Shown: in pieces, positions 1 to 12,257 of the stretch | Layout: every line of letters starts with the position of its first letter | Position numbering within the stretch: position 1 is the stretch's first letter | NCBI GenBank assembly: GCA_964017045.1 | Contig: OZ024806.1 | Coordinates: forward strand, 507,502 to 571,501 | Reading direction: 5' to 3' | Length of the DNA stretch: 64,000 nt | From: Omphiscola glabra | Taxonomy: Eukaryota > Mollusca > Gastropoda > Lymnaeidae | Notes under the pieces: model-generated | What the model saw: the letters and a program-made list of their open reading frames with translations, nothing else | Told to the model about the DNA's origin: nothing | The model's database searches: none | Made by a program: the position numbers and the translations under genes

Positions 1-539
1 ATACACACAGACTGGGCCCTAGGGAAGTAGCTTCATGTGATATGTCAAATTTTGCCACCCTATTCTAGACCAGCGGTTCTCTATGGAGTCCATGACGAAG
101 TAAACAACCCCAAAAAACAAAGTTCTTCGTATAAATAAATCCTATAACAAAAATGTAATATAGAGCAATGGGGTGGGTGGGGCTCAACATTGGCAAAAAA
201 CATGCATACAAGTAACGTACTTTATAAGAATAACAGTATGACCCAGTAATGGACATTTTGAAATGAATTTAATTACCAAGAATGTTAAAATGTCTGGTAC
301 ATCGTTGTTCAATTTTGTAACATTTGGCTGGTACATCGTTGTTCAATTTTGTAACATTTGGCTCGTACATTTTGAGCATCACTGCCCTAACAGAGAATTA
401 TGTCATGATTACATTATACGATTTAATATCGTCTGCAACTTTCACCCGTCCTTGAAATCTTCCCTGCTTGTAATAATGAAACCCAAATGTCTGCTTTCTA
501 ACATATGAGGGCTATTGGAATAAGTCTTAGGTTAGATCA
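1..539. other. Non-genic flank with a probable hAT left end
   Basis: No exon is seen. Position 71 opens with CAGCGGTTCTC, the usual start of SPIN/Charlie-type hAT ends, preceded by TTCTAGAC (63-70), which fits their target preference. No matching right end or second TSD was found. A block of about 34 bp starting TGGTACATCGTTG is duplicated near 295-363. Confidence 0.45.
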
Positions 540-984
540 CTGTCTGTATTGTTACACCTGTCTGTATTGTTACACCTGTCTGTATTCTTCTTCTTATGTT
601 TGAGGACCCACGATTAATTTATTGATCATTCTGGCTCCGGGTTTGAATTCAAGTTTGACTTCTCTTAGATGAGTTACCGTATTGTTACACCTGTCTGTAT
701 TGTTACACCTGTCTGTATTGTTACACCTGTCTGTATTGTTACACCTGTCTGTATTCTTCTTCTTATGTTTGAGGGCCCACGATCAATTTATTGATCATTC
801 TGGCTCCGGGTTTGAATTCAAGTTTGCCTTCTCTTAGATGAGTTACCGTATTGTTACACCTGTCTGTATTGTTACACCTGTCTGTATTGTTACACCTGTC
901 TGTATTGTTACACCTGTCTGTATTGTTACACCTGTCTGTATTGCTAGACCTGTCTGTATTGTTACACCTGTCTGTATTGTTACA
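540..984. repeat. 18-bp minisatellite (TGTCTGTATTGTTACACC) with 169-bp higher order
   Basis: 18-mers are interrupted twice (about 590-680 and 759-848) by the same 90-bp spacer beginning TTCTTCTTATG, giving a 169-bp higher-order period. Confidence 0.95.
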
Positions 985-1029
985 TCAGCTAAATGATTCG
1001 TAGATTGTGTCCGTGTACACTCGTTTATA

Positions 1030-1105
1030 GTTATAGGAAATGACGTCAGCGGGACGTCGAGCTAGTACCAAGCTCCTCATGCCCTCCCCTCCAATGCACC
1101 CCACC
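1030..1105 (+). mobile_element. Partial copy of the interspersed element found at 31655-32332
   Basis: AGGAAATGACGTCAGCGGG and the following CGTCGAGCT match the reverse complement of 32332-32270 closely. Both copies open an ATG reading M(A/T)SAGRRA. The copy runs directly into the next minisatellite. Confidence 0.6.
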
Positions 1106-1893
1106 AGACCACCAACCCACAAACACCAGACCACTAACACCAGACCACCAACACCAGACCACCAACACCAGACCACTAACACCAGACCACCAACACCAGA
1201 CCACCAACACCAGACCACTAACACCAGACCACCAACACCAGACCATCAACACCAGACCATCAACACCAGACCATCAACACCAGACCACCAACCCACAAAC
1301 ACCAGACCACCAACACCAGACCACCAACACCAGACCACCAACACCAGACCATCAACACCAGACAACCAACCCACAAACACCAGACCACCAACACCAGACC
1401 CCCAACACCAGACCACCAACACCAGACCATCAACACCAGACCACCAAGACCAGACCACCAACACCAGACCACCAACACCAGACCACCAACACCAGACCAT
1501 CAACACCAGACCACCAGACCACCAACACCAGACCACCAACACCAGACCACCAACACCAGACCACCAACACCAGACCACCAACTCACCAAAACCAGTCCAC
1601 CAACTCACCAAGACCAGGCCACCAACACCAGACAAACAAAACCAGACCACCAACACCAGACCACCAGTCCGCCAACACCAATCTACCAACACCAGACCCC
1701 CGCCAACACTAGTACACCAACACCAATCCACCAACACCAGTCAACCAGCACCAGTCCACCAACTCCAGTCCACCAACACCAGACCACCGCCAACATTAGT
1801 ACACCAACACCAGTCCACCAACACCAGTCCACCAACACCAGACCACCAACACCAGACCACCATCACCAACCCACCAACACCATTCCGCCAACC
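1101..1893. repeat. 14-bp minisatellite (CAACACCAGACCAC)
   Basis: About 55 copies with small indels, degenerating after 1570. The 312-codon frame across it is repeat translation (Pro/Thr/His/Gln-rich, 14-residue period). Confidence 0.97.
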
Positions 1894-1978
1894 AGGTCCT
1901 GCTGTTTACTGGCTACTGTACCGGTATCTCGGATGTCATAATCTCAACGTAGTCGAGGATTGTGTGTCGGTCAAGTGA

Positions 1979-2702
1979 AGGGGTACACGGGTGGGGGGGG
2001 GGGTGGCAAGGGTCAACCAGCAACCGATGATAATAAAGTTACCTATCACATTAAAATTTATATAAAGCCAAAGGGGTAGGGGTGGTTGATAACGTTCAGT
2101 GATATGTGGTCCAGTCCAAGACAATAGCCATTGGTCCTCAGAGGCCATTCCGATATTTTATAACACAAAAATGTGATATTTTAGCCACCCTTACCCCTAA
2201 TAACGATGTATAAAATTTCAATTTCTAGCACCCCCACCCCCCAATGGAACTAAAAAAAGTTCATTAAACAACCGAAACAAACGAAACAAACACATTTCCA
2301 AATTCAAATAAAAAGCCTAAAATGTTTTAACAAAAAATTCCAAACTATTGTAAACAAAAAAATAGTTTTTAACAATGTAGGCTAATTTCGAAAATTTGAA
2401 AAGCAGAAATGTAACAAAAATAATAATTGTTACAAAATAAAAAATAAAATTTTTCAAAAGTTATATAACATTGCTGTCTTTCCCCCCCCCCCCCCTTTTT
2501 TTTTTCTCCACTCTATAACACAATAACTGTCCACTTCAAGTCAAAGCAGCCTCCATCTAGGCGTCTGACGACCCAAAACATTTGAACATTCAGCACTGGA
2601 ATGTTGGTACTGTCCTATCGTTATTGGCCAGCCCTCCACCTCTGGCTCCGCGTGCGACGGTTGTGGCTTCTGAGTGCACTTGTGCGTAATGGAGGCTCAC
2701 CT
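1979..2702. other. Single-copy AT-rich DNA, no gene seen
   Basis: Contains an 11-nt poly-G (1993-2003), a C14 tract followed by a poly-T run (2482-2505) and AT-rich filler. There is no exon-like frame. Confidence 0.6.
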
Positions 2703-2875
2703 GGCCCGGCGCCCCGAGGCTTCAAATAGCCCGGCGCCCCGAGGCTTCAAATAGCCCGGCGCCCCAAGGTCACTACTAGCCGGCGCTGCGAAGGCACTAC
2801 TAGCCCGGCGCCCCGACGGCATTAATAACCAGCGCCCCTAGACCGCAACTAGCCCGGCGCCCCAAGTCTAAGCTT
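2703..2875. repeat. 25-bp GC-rich minisatellite, 7 copies
   Basis: The unit begins AGCCCGGCGCCCCGAGGC. The first two copies are near identical and later ones diverge. It is unusually GC-rich for this window. Confidence 0.93.
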
Positions 2876-2969
2876 GTTGTGTGCTTCTTTACCCTAAACC
2901 GTTTGTGGAATTTTATTTCATTTATTTTATCAGCCAGCTTTTAATGGACTGATACGGTAACTGTATTCT

Positions 2970-3115
2970 GTGTACATGTGTGTACATGTGTGTGTACTTG
3001 TTTGTGTACCCGTGTGTGTCTGTGAATACATGTGTGTGTACATGTGTGTGTACATATGTGTACCTGTGTGTGTACCTGTGTGTATGTGTATCTCTGTGTA
3101 CCCGTGTGTCGTCCA
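2970..3115. repeat. TG-rich degenerate simple repeat
   Basis: Alternating TGTGTGTACATG and TGTGTACCTG blocks, partly Z-DNA-like alternating purine/pyrimidine sequence. Confidence 0.9.
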
Positions 3116-3210
3116 CATGTACACAGATCTGATTGTGTACAAGCTCCTGTACCATCCTAGCAGTTAGTTTTGGTAGGATAACAACATATTATGTTTTATG
3201 TTTGTTGACA

Positions 3211-3424
3211 ACTGTCAGTTGTCAGAGGACAGTTGTCAGTGGTCAGTGGACAGTTTTCAGTGGTCAGTGGTCGGTTGTCAGTGAACAGTGGTCAGTTGTC
3301 AGTGGACAGTTGTCAGTGGACAGTTGTCAGTAATCGATTGTCAGTGGTCAGTGTCAGTGGTCTGTGATCAGTTGTCGGTGGTCAGTTGTCAGTGGACAGG
3401 TTGTCAGTGGTCAGGTGTCAGTGG
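3211..3424. repeat. 7/14-bp minisatellite (GTCAGTGGTCAGTT)
   Basis: A degenerate array of CAGTGGT, CAGTTGT and CAGTGGA heptamers. Confidence 0.93.
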
Positions 3425-3763
3425 CATTTCTCTTGTTACCATTCAACGACAAATGAAATGAAACGCGCGTGCTCCCCATCACGTGATTATCTCGTAAATA
3501 ATGTTCTATTTTTAGAACTATATCAGCGGCGTATCTGAAATGCTTCTCAGCACCCACTTAGCTACAATCGATATCAATGAACGTTTCAAATACTGCAGTG
3601 TTACAGTATCATCGGTGGTCCTCCCACTTCAGTGGTCCTCACAATTCAGTGGTCCTAATACTTCTGTAGTACACAAATTTCTGTAGTACACAAACTTTTG
3701 TGTTCAACATACTTGTGTGAATGTTCCATACAATTAAGTGACCTAGCTTGCAAGCCTTCTATG
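3425..3763. other. Single-copy spacer, no gene seen
   Basis: Short local duplications of TTCAGTGGTCCT and CTGTAGTACACAAA near 3625-3695. No exon signal. Confidence 0.6.
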
Positions 3764-3922
3764 AGAGACCACTGCTTAGAACCAGTACCATGTCGATTGT
3801 CTTGTATTAGACCACTGCTTAGAACCAGTACCATGGTGATTGCCTTGTATTAGACCACTGTTTAGAACCAGTACTATGATGATTGCCTTGTACTAGAGAC
3901 CATTGTTTAGAACCAGTACCAT
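3764..3922. repeat. 43-bp minisatellite, about 3.7 copies
   Basis: The unit begins AGACCACTGCTTAGAACC. Confidence 0.93.
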
Positions 3923-4418
3923 TATGTGGCCATGCATGAATCACCCTCGCGGTCAATGCTCGTCTGTTGAAGACATCCATTACACAAATATCCCCTCATA
4001 CCCACGAGCTTGCCATCTGATAAGCCTCTCACCAAGGCCAAGCAACCCCCCCCCACCATTTCCCCCCCCGATCAGCGCCCCTCGCCACCCCAATCCACTC
4101 GCCCGGGAACTAATGTTTAGGATGAAATGCGATTCTGATTGGTCCCAGGTAGTAGGCGGTCAATGGCCTGTGCAGATTTCTAGAGTTATCACTGTTGCTG
4201 GCCATGACCGTGGCCAAACGATTCAGCAATAATTGTCCTCGCCACTGTGCTCGTCACGTGGGTCCGCGACTCCGTCAATCGATTCTATCTAACCATTTCT
4301 CTTGGGACTTCTATCTCCTCCTCTTCTATCTTCTCCTCTTTTACCTTTTACCCTTGGTCACTCAATCCTTCATCACGTGTTTCATTTCCATCTCATATCC
4401 CACAATCCACCTCTTCAT
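3923..4418. other. Single-copy spacer, no gene seen
   Basis: C-rich stretch near 4045-4110 and TCTTC/TTTTACC-rich tract near 4310-4350. The open frames are short and unlike any family I know. Confidence 0.55.
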
Positions 4419-5212
4419 AAGAGCAATGAAAGCCACTCAAAATATCACCTGTGTCCAAGGTGGTTTATGAGAGCAATGAAAGCCATTCTAAATATCACCT
4501 GTGTCCAAGGTGGTTTATAAGAGCAATGAAAGCCATTCTAAATATCACCTGTGTCCAAGGTGGTTTATAAGAGCAATGAAAGCCATTCTAAATATCACCT
4601 GTGTCCAAGGTGGTTTATGAGAGCAATGAAAGCCATTCTAAATATCACCTGTGTCCAAGGTGGTTTATAAGAGCAATGAAAGTCATTCTAAATATCACCT
4701 GTGTCCAAGGTGGTTTATAAGAGCAATGAAAGCCATTCTAAATATCACCTGTGTCCAAGGTGGTTTATAAGAGCAATGAAAGCCATTATATCATCTGTGT
4801 CCAAGGTGGTTTTTAAGAGCAATGAAAGCCATTATATCATCTGTGTCCAAGGTGGTTTTTAAGAGCAATGAAAGCCATTATATCACCTGTGTCCAAGGTG
4901 GTTTATAAGAGCAATGAAAGCCATTATATCATCTGTGTCCAAGGTGGTTTATAAGAGCAATGAAAGCCATTATATCACCTGTGTCCAAGGTGGTTTATAA
5001 GAGCAATGAAAGCCATTATATCACCTGTGTCCAAGGTGGTTTATGAGAGCAATGAAAGCCACTCATAATATCACGTGTCCAAGGTGGTTTATGAGAGCAA
5101 TGGAAGCCACTCATAATATCACGTGTCCAAGGTGGTTTATGAGAGCAATGGAAGCCACTCATAATATCACGTGTCCAAGGTGGTTTATGAGAGCAATGAA
5201 AGCCACTCAGAG
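4419..5212. repeat. 46/48/50-bp minisatellite in three blocks
   Basis: The unit starts GAGCAATGAAAGCCA and ends AAGGTGGTTTAT. 50-bp copies occupy about 4419-4770, 46-bp copies 4771-5046, and 48-bp copies 5047-5212, so length variants are sorted into blocks and not mixed. Confidence 0.96.
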
Positions 5213-5458
5213 AACAACATCACATTAATCGACTTCATGGATCAACTGTGTTGATGACAGATACAACTGGAAAATGTTACAATCTGAACTCTACATGACG
5301 TATTATGTAAATGACATGCATAAAGTTACAGCTGAGCTCAGATAGTCACGTGATTATCTACAGTGACATCGTGTCTAAAAATAAACCTCGGGTATTCCTC
5401 GGTGTTATAACCTGCACATGACTTCATTTTGGTTTTATAGGATTGCTGTCTGATTAAA
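5213..5458. other. Short single-copy spacer, no gene seen
   Basis: No recognisable motif or exon. Confidence 0.55.
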
Positions 5459-6944
5459 TCAACTCTCGTGGACAGTGAGAGAGATCCTCGTGGACAGTGA
5501 GAGAGATCATACTCTCGTGGACAGTGAGAGATATTATACTCTCGTGGACAGTGAGAGAGATCATACTCTCCTGGACAGTGAGAGATATCATACTCTCGTG
5601 GACAGTGAGAGAGATCGTACTCTCGTGGACAGTGAGAGATATTATACTCTCGTGGACAGTGAGAGAGATCATACTCTCGTGGACAGTGAGAGATATTATA
5701 CTCTCGTGGACAGTGAGAGAGATCATACTCTCGTGGACAGTGAGAGAGATCATACTCTCGTGGACGGTGAGAGATATCATACTCTCGTGGACAGTGAGAG
5801 ATATCATACTCTCGTGGACAGTGAGAGATATACTCTCGTGGACAGTGAGAGATATCATACTCTCGTGGACAGTGAGAGATATCACACTCTCGTGGACAGT
5901 GAGAGATATCATACTCTCGTGGACAGTTAGAGATATCATACTCTCGTGGACAATGAGAGATATTATACTCTTGTGGACAGTGAGAGATATCATACTCTCG
6001 TGGACAATGAGAGATATCATACTCTTGTGGACAGTGAGAGAGATCATACTCTCCTGGACAGTGAGAGATATCATACTCTCGTGGACAGTGAGAGAGATCG
6101 TACTCTCGTGGACTGTGAGAGATATTATACTCTCGTGGACAGTGAGAGAGATCATACTCTCGTGGACAGTGAGAGATATTATACTCTCGTGGACAGTGAG
6201 AGAGATCATACTCTCGTGGACAGTGAGAGATATCATACTCTCGTGGACAGTGAGAGAGATCGTACTCTCGTGGACAGTGAGAGATATTATACTCTCGTGG
6301 ACAGTGAGAGAGATCATACTCTCGTGGACGGTGAGAGATATCATACTCTCGTGGACAGTGAGAGATATCATACTCTCGTGGACAGTGAGAGATATACTCT
6401 CGTGGACAGTGAGAGATATCATGCTCTCGTGGACAGTGAGAGATATCACACTCTCGTGGACAGTGAGAGATATCATACTCTCGTGGACAGTTAGAGATAT
6501 CATACTCTCGTGGACAATGAGAGATATTATACTCTTGTGGACAGTGAGAGATATCATACTCTCGTGGACAATGAGAGATATCATACTCTTGTGGACAGTG
6601 AGAGAGATCATACTCTTGTGGACAGTGAGAGATATCATACTCTCGTGGACAGTGAGAGAGATCGTACACTCGTTGACAGTGAGAGATATCATACTCTCGT
6701 GGACAGTGAGAGAGATCGTACACTTGTGAACAATGAGAGATGTCATACTCTTGTGAACAATGAGAGATGTCATACTCTTGTGAACAATGAGAGATGTCAT
6801 ACTCTTGTGAACAATGAGAGTTATCATACTCTTGTGAACAATGAGAGATGTCATACTCTTGTGAACAATGAGAGATGTCATACTCTTGTGAACAATGAGA
6901 GATGTCATACTCTTGTGAACAATGAGAGATGTCATACCATGTAA
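5459..6944. repeat. 27-bp minisatellite with hairpin units and 564-bp higher order
   Basis: The unit is built around CTCTCGTGGACAGTGAGAG, whose ends are complementary (5-bp stem, 9-nt loop). About 55 copies. A block near 5821 recurs 564 bp later near 6385 with the same variants and a deleted unit. The last 8 copies (from about 6720) form a GTGAACAATGAGAG subfamily. Because 27 is divisible by 3, frames of several hundred codons stay open on both strands; these are not genes. Confidence 0.97.
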
Positions 6945-8193
6945 TGAATTGCCCCCCCACCTCTTAAAAAAATCATGGATTGTCACTGGGGTATACAACA
7001 ATGGTATCATGACGTCATGTCTATATTTAGCGCCCACAATTGACGGCCGGACCTCGCCACTAATTGTGTTTTGACCTGGCCACAGTGAGACGGACACGAG
7101 TGTTGCATTTATTAAGACAAGTGTAACAAGGGTTCTCAACACCGATCATGTCATGCATTCAGCCAGTCCAATTACTTTACAGATACCATATCAAAACACC
7201 AACACCTATCCTGTCCTCATGGATCGCAGATCATTCACGAGCATGGAGACCCCCCCCCCACTTTTCTCTTCTCCCCCCCACCCCCCGTAAGACGAGACGA
7301 GAGAGGCTTTACGTAACATTAACTTGTCAATAACTTCATAATTTCACATCATTTATTTCTGTCCTCTGTCATCCTTGTCGACAGCTTGGCGAGGGTTCTT
7401 TCCCCTGATGTCTGCACAAGGCTACAATTATGCCAATGACGTCAATGCCATTGTCAATGAACGTCCCAATCCTGCTCATAACAAGGTGGCCATTTCCCGC
7501 CCTAATCAGCAGCCCCCCGGGTGGCTCTTCATAGTCCAGCAAAGTAGACAACATTTTTCAACAGCGGTTCTAAGGCTGTATCTATATGGACCCCACTTGT
7601 AATTGAATTTTGTATATATTGTTCTCCAGATGATACATATAGTTAGCATTAATTCATATCCACGCCACTGATGTGTCTCCCCTATTTTCTCCCCTCTTAT
7701 TTGCCCCTGGAAAACAGATTGATAAGAACCCCCCCTCCCCTTGACCAACTTCCCCCCTCTTGCCCCCGGTCCCTCTTCACCTGTAACCCCCCTCCCAGTG
7801 GGTCCACTCCATTTTGAACCCTTCCCTCCCGTTACTTCTCTCTTCTCACTCTTCACCTCCCGTGACCCCTATCCTCCCGTGACCCATATCCTCCTGTGAC
7901 TTCTCTGTTCCTGTGACTCCTCTCATTCCCTCCCCCCCCCCGTTACCTCTCTCCTCCGTTTCCCCTCCATATTTTGGACCATCTCTCCTAACCCCACCTT
8001 TTTTGCTGTAACCGACATATTTCTATTTCTGCTACTAGCCACTCAACGAGATCTATTTATAGAATACGACATTTTAAATGGTTTCAAAAATCGAAACGTC
8101 AACTCTACACTTGGGATATGTTTCGACTTTCTACACAAAACAACATCCTCCAGCATATCCTCTTCCGTCGTACCCACTTCTGCCGTACCATCC
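6945..8193. other. Single-copy region, C-rich, no gene supported
   Basis: Contains pyrimidine-rich tracts (7245-7290, 7720-7960). A minus-strand frame entering the upstream array starts here (7142) with a hydrophobic stretch, but most of it is repeat translation. Confidence 0.55.
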
Positions 8194-8540
8194 TTCCCCA
8201 AGACTATGAGATTATCCCCAAGGCTATGAGATTATCCCCAAGGCTATGAGATTATCCCCAAGGCTATGAGATTATCCCCAGGGCTATGAGATTATCCCCA
8301 AGGCTATGAGATTATCCCAAAGGCTATGAGAGTATCCCCAAGACTATGAGATTATCCTCAAGGCTGTGAGATTATCCCCAAGGCTATGAGATTATCCTCA
8401 AGGCTATGAGATTATCCCCAAGGCTATGAGATTATCCCCAAGGTTATGAGATTATCCCCAAGGCTATGAGATTATCCTCAAGACTATGAGATTATCCCCA
8501 AGGCTATGAGATTATCCTCAAGGCTATGAGATTATCCTAT
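8194..8540. repeat. 20-bp minisatellite (ATTATCCCCAAGGCTATGAG)
   Basis: About 17 copies, abutting the next array directly at 8540. Confidence 0.96.
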
Positions 8541-9776
8541 CACTATGATGGGAACTATCACTGATGGGGGGCTATTGCTAAATGATGGGCACTATCACTA
8601 TGATGGGAACTATCACTATGATGGGAACTATCACTATGATGGGAACTATCACTATGATGGGAACTATCACTATGGTGGGAACTATCACTATGATGGAAAC
8701 TATCACTATGATGGGAACTATCACTATGATGGGAACTATCACTATGATGGGAACTATCACTATGATGGAAACTATCACTATGATGGAAACTATCACTATG
8801 ATGGGAACTATCACTATGATGGGAACTATCACTATGATGGGAACTATCACTATGATGGGAACTATCACTATGATGGGGGCTATCACTATGATGGGGGCTT
8901 TCACTATGATGGGAACTATCACTATGATGGGGACTATCACTATGATGGGAACTATCACTATGATGGGGGCTATCACTATGATGGGGGCTATCACTATGAT
9001 GGGAACTATCACTATGATGGGAACTATCACTATGATGGGAACTATCACTATGATGGGAACTATCACTATGATGGGAACTATCACTATGATGGAAGCTATC
9101 ACTATGATGGGGGCTATCACTATGATGGGGGCTATCACTATGATGGGAAGTATCACTATGATGGGGGCTATCACTATGATGGGAACTATCACTATGATGG
9201 GAACTATCACTATGATGGGAACTATCACTATGATGGGGGCTATCACTATGATGGGGGCTATCACTGTGATGGGGGCTATCACTATGATGGGAACTATCAC
9301 TATGATGGGAACTATCACTATGATGGGAACTATCACTATGATGAGAAGTATCACTATGATGGGGGCTATCAATATGATGGGTACTATCACTATGATGAGA
9401 AGTATCACTATGATGGGGGCTATCACTATGATGGGAACTATCACTATGATGAGAAGTATCACTATGATGGGGGCTATCAATATGATGGGAACTATCACTA
9501 TGATGGGAACTATCACTATGATGGGAAGTATCACTATGTTGGGGGCTATCACTATGATGGGGGCTATCACTATGATGGGGGCTATCACTATGATGGGGGC
9601 TATCACTATGATGGGGGCTATCACTATGATGGGGGCTATCACTATGATGGGAACTATCACTATGATGGGAACTATCACTATGATGGGAACTATCACTATG
9701 ATGGGAAGTATCACTATGATGGGAACTATCACTATGATGGGAACTATCACTATGATGGGAACTATCACTATGTTTG
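8541..9776. repeat. 18-bp minisatellite (TATCACTATGATGGGAAC)
   Basis: About 68 copies, with GGAAC, GGGGC and GGAAG unit variants in mixed order. The 18-bp period keeps two frames open on each strand for about 400 codons (for example YHYDGN repeats). Equal openness of shadow frames argues against coding. Confidence 0.97.
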
Positions 9777-10020
9777 ACTGCACTTTTCATACAATCGTCA
9801 ATAATTAGACCGTTTGTGCATTAGTGATCTAAGTGTACCGTTCTGATAACATATATTTTCCCATTTGCGCACTACTGTTATGTTCAGGATCAATAATTTC
9901 AGCCCAAGATTTCAACTGAACTAATGGATGTACATTAAAGTGGATGTTGAGACAGTTGGGCGCAGAATGCAATATAGATCAGTGTGGCGGTGAAATCGTC
10001 TTTTACGTGCGTCTTGCAGG
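9777..10020. other. Short single-copy spacer
   Basis: No exon or element recognised. Confidence 0.55.
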
Positions 10021-11007
10021 GACAGACAACTCAACTGGCCAAGTAACTCGTGACAGACAACTCAACTGGCCAAGTAACTCGTGACAGACAACTCAACTGG
10101 CCAAGTAACTCGTGACAGACAACTCAACTGGCCAAGTAACTCGTGACAGACAACTCAACTGGCCAAGTAACTCGTGACAGACAACTCAACTGGCCAAGTA
10201 ACTCGTGACAGACAACTCAACTGGCCAAGTAACTCGTGACAGACAACTCAACTGGCCAAGTAACTCGTGACAGACAACTCAACTGGCCAAGTAACTCGTG
10301 ACAGACAACTCAACTGGCCAAGTAACTCGTGACAGACAGCTCAACTGGCCAAGTAACTCGTGACAGACAACTCAACTGGCCAAGTAACTCGTGACAAATA
10401 TTACTTAACCGCCAAAGCAACGCGTGACAGACAACTTAACTTTCCAAGTCACTCGTGACATATTACTCAACCGTCCAAGTAACTCGTGACAGACAACTCA
10501 ACTGTCCAAGTAACTTGTGACAGACAACTCAACTGTCCAAGTAACTCATGACAGACAGCTCAACTGTCAAAGCAAGCAACTCGTGACAGGAAACTCAACT
10601 GTCCAAGCAACTCGTGACATACAACTCAACTGTCCAAGTAACTCGTGACAGACAACTCAACTGTCCAAGTAACTCATGACAGACAGCTCAACTGTCAAAG
10701 CAAGCAACTCGTGACAGACAACTCAACTGTCCAAGCAACTCGTGACAGATAACTCAACTGTCCAAGTAAATCGTGACAGACAACTCAACTGTCCAAGTAA
10801 CTTGTGACAGACAACTCAACTGTCCAAGTAACTTGTGACAGACAACTCAACTGTCCAAGTAACTCGTGACAGACAACTCAACTGTCCAAGTAACTTGTGA
10901 CAGACAACTCAACTGTCCAAGTAACTCATGACAGACAGCTAAACTGTCAAAGTAACTCGTGACAGGCAACTCAACTGTCCAAGTAACTCGTGACAGATAA
11001 CTCAACC
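10021..11007. repeat. 31-bp minisatellite in two subfamilies
   Basis: The unit begins GACAGACAACTCAACTG. About 12 nearly identical copies with GGCC at the centre (10021-10392) are followed by a more diverged block with GTCC (to 11007). The first block looks recently amplified. Confidence 0.97.
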
Positions 11008-11396
11008 GGTTTATTGCTTCGTTTTTTTGCTTCTGTGATGGTGGCAGATTCCACTAGTGAGCGGAAAGGACCTGATACCCCCCCCCCCCCCCTTCCCACC
11101 AACCACCACTTTTTGTGTTTTCTCTTGACTAAACAATGTGACTAATTCCATCTAAACAAAAGTTTAGGAGTGGTGTAATGTTTGAAGGACGAAAAAGGTC
11201 AATTCATAAACAACGTTAATAGCAACAAACGGACAGCTGTCTCGTGTTTCCACACAGACATGATTGGGTGGATGAACACCACGTGATATTACGAGGCCCC
11301 CCCGAGGCCACGCAGACGCGCTGCACCCCGCCCGCTCACAAGCGAGGGTCAGAAATCTGATGTCTGAGATAGTTACTTGACACAATACGGAAAGCG
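11008..11396. other. Single-copy spacer with CpG-rich patch
   Basis: C15 tract at 11078-11092 and a CpG-rich patch at 11280-11345. No gene recognised on either strand. Confidence 0.5.
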
Positions 11397-11697
11397 GCTA
11401 CAATTTACAAGTGACACAAGGACGTTGTAGATTAGTGGTGGTTGAAGTGATGCAATTGTCACAGTGGGTTGGCTACATTGTACAAGTGATACAAGCACGT
11501 TGTAGATTAGTAGTGGTTGAAGTGATGCAATTGTCACAGTGGGTTGGCTACATTGTACAAGTGATACAAGCACGTTGTAGATTAGTAGTGGTTGAAGTGA
11601 TCTAATTGTCACAGTGGGTTGGCTACATTGTACAAGTGACACAAGCAGGTTGTAGATTAGTGGTGGTTGAAGTGATGTAATTGCCACAGTGGGTTTG
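11397..11697. repeat. 75-bp minisatellite, 4 copies
   Basis: The unit begins GCTACATTGTACAAGTGA. Four full copies end in a G13 tract (11697-11709). Confidence 0.95.
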
Positions 11698-11827
11698 GGG
11701 GGGGGGGGGTTGAATTTTTGGATCGACCAGTCGCCACGTGTCACGGACCTCCCCTGTCTTTGTGATAATCTGTGACGCAGAGTCAGGCGAGTCCATCTTG
11801 CCAACTGGTATAACGATGCGCGTCCTT

Positions 11828-11969
11828 GAATGGTGTTCATGTGACAGTCTAGTGGTGTTCATGTGACAGTCTAGTGGTGTTCATGTGACAGTCTAGTGGT
11901 GTTCATGTGACAGTCTAGTGGTGTTCATGTGACGGTCTAGTGGTGTTCATGTGACGGTCGTGTGGTGTT
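11828..11969. repeat. 22-bp minisatellite (GTGTTCATGTGACAGTCTAG core)
   Basis: Six to seven copies. The last two carry GACGGTC. Confidence 0.94.
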
Positions 11970-12257
11970 TATTGACAGGGCCAAGGGACATAATTTGGAT
12001 CTTATCATTCTGGCTGGGCTGGAGTTATCGATCGCTGATGATTGATTTCAAGAAAGGAACATGGTGTAAATTATCAATTGAATGTGATGATTGAGGATTG
12101 AATTGGAAATCGTTGTGTCGGTTGTTAGTTTGTACTGTCGGAGGGTCAAGGCCAGAGGTCGGTAGCACCTTCGTGTAATGGGGACATGTCTTATTGTAAA
12201 TTATATCTGCTGAAAATATTTTGATAGCCGCATGTTGTTGTAGAGTTTTCAAAAATC
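11970..12257. other. Single-copy spacer, no gene seen
   Basis: No motif recognised. Confidence 0.5.

Noticed and set aside
1040..1978. 312-codon Pro/Thr/His/Gln-rich frame
   Set aside because: 14-bp repeat read through in every frame. Only its first codons belong to a transposon fragment.
5454..7142. 562-codon minus-strand frame with a hydrophobic, signal-peptide-like start and 9-residue repeats
   Set aside because: About 490 codons are translation of the 27-bp array and other frames on both strands are equally open. The non-repeat start shows no known domain.
11164..11385. 73-codon minus-strand frame in a CpG-rich patch
   Set aside because: Chance length, with no recognisable motif, splice context or similarity.
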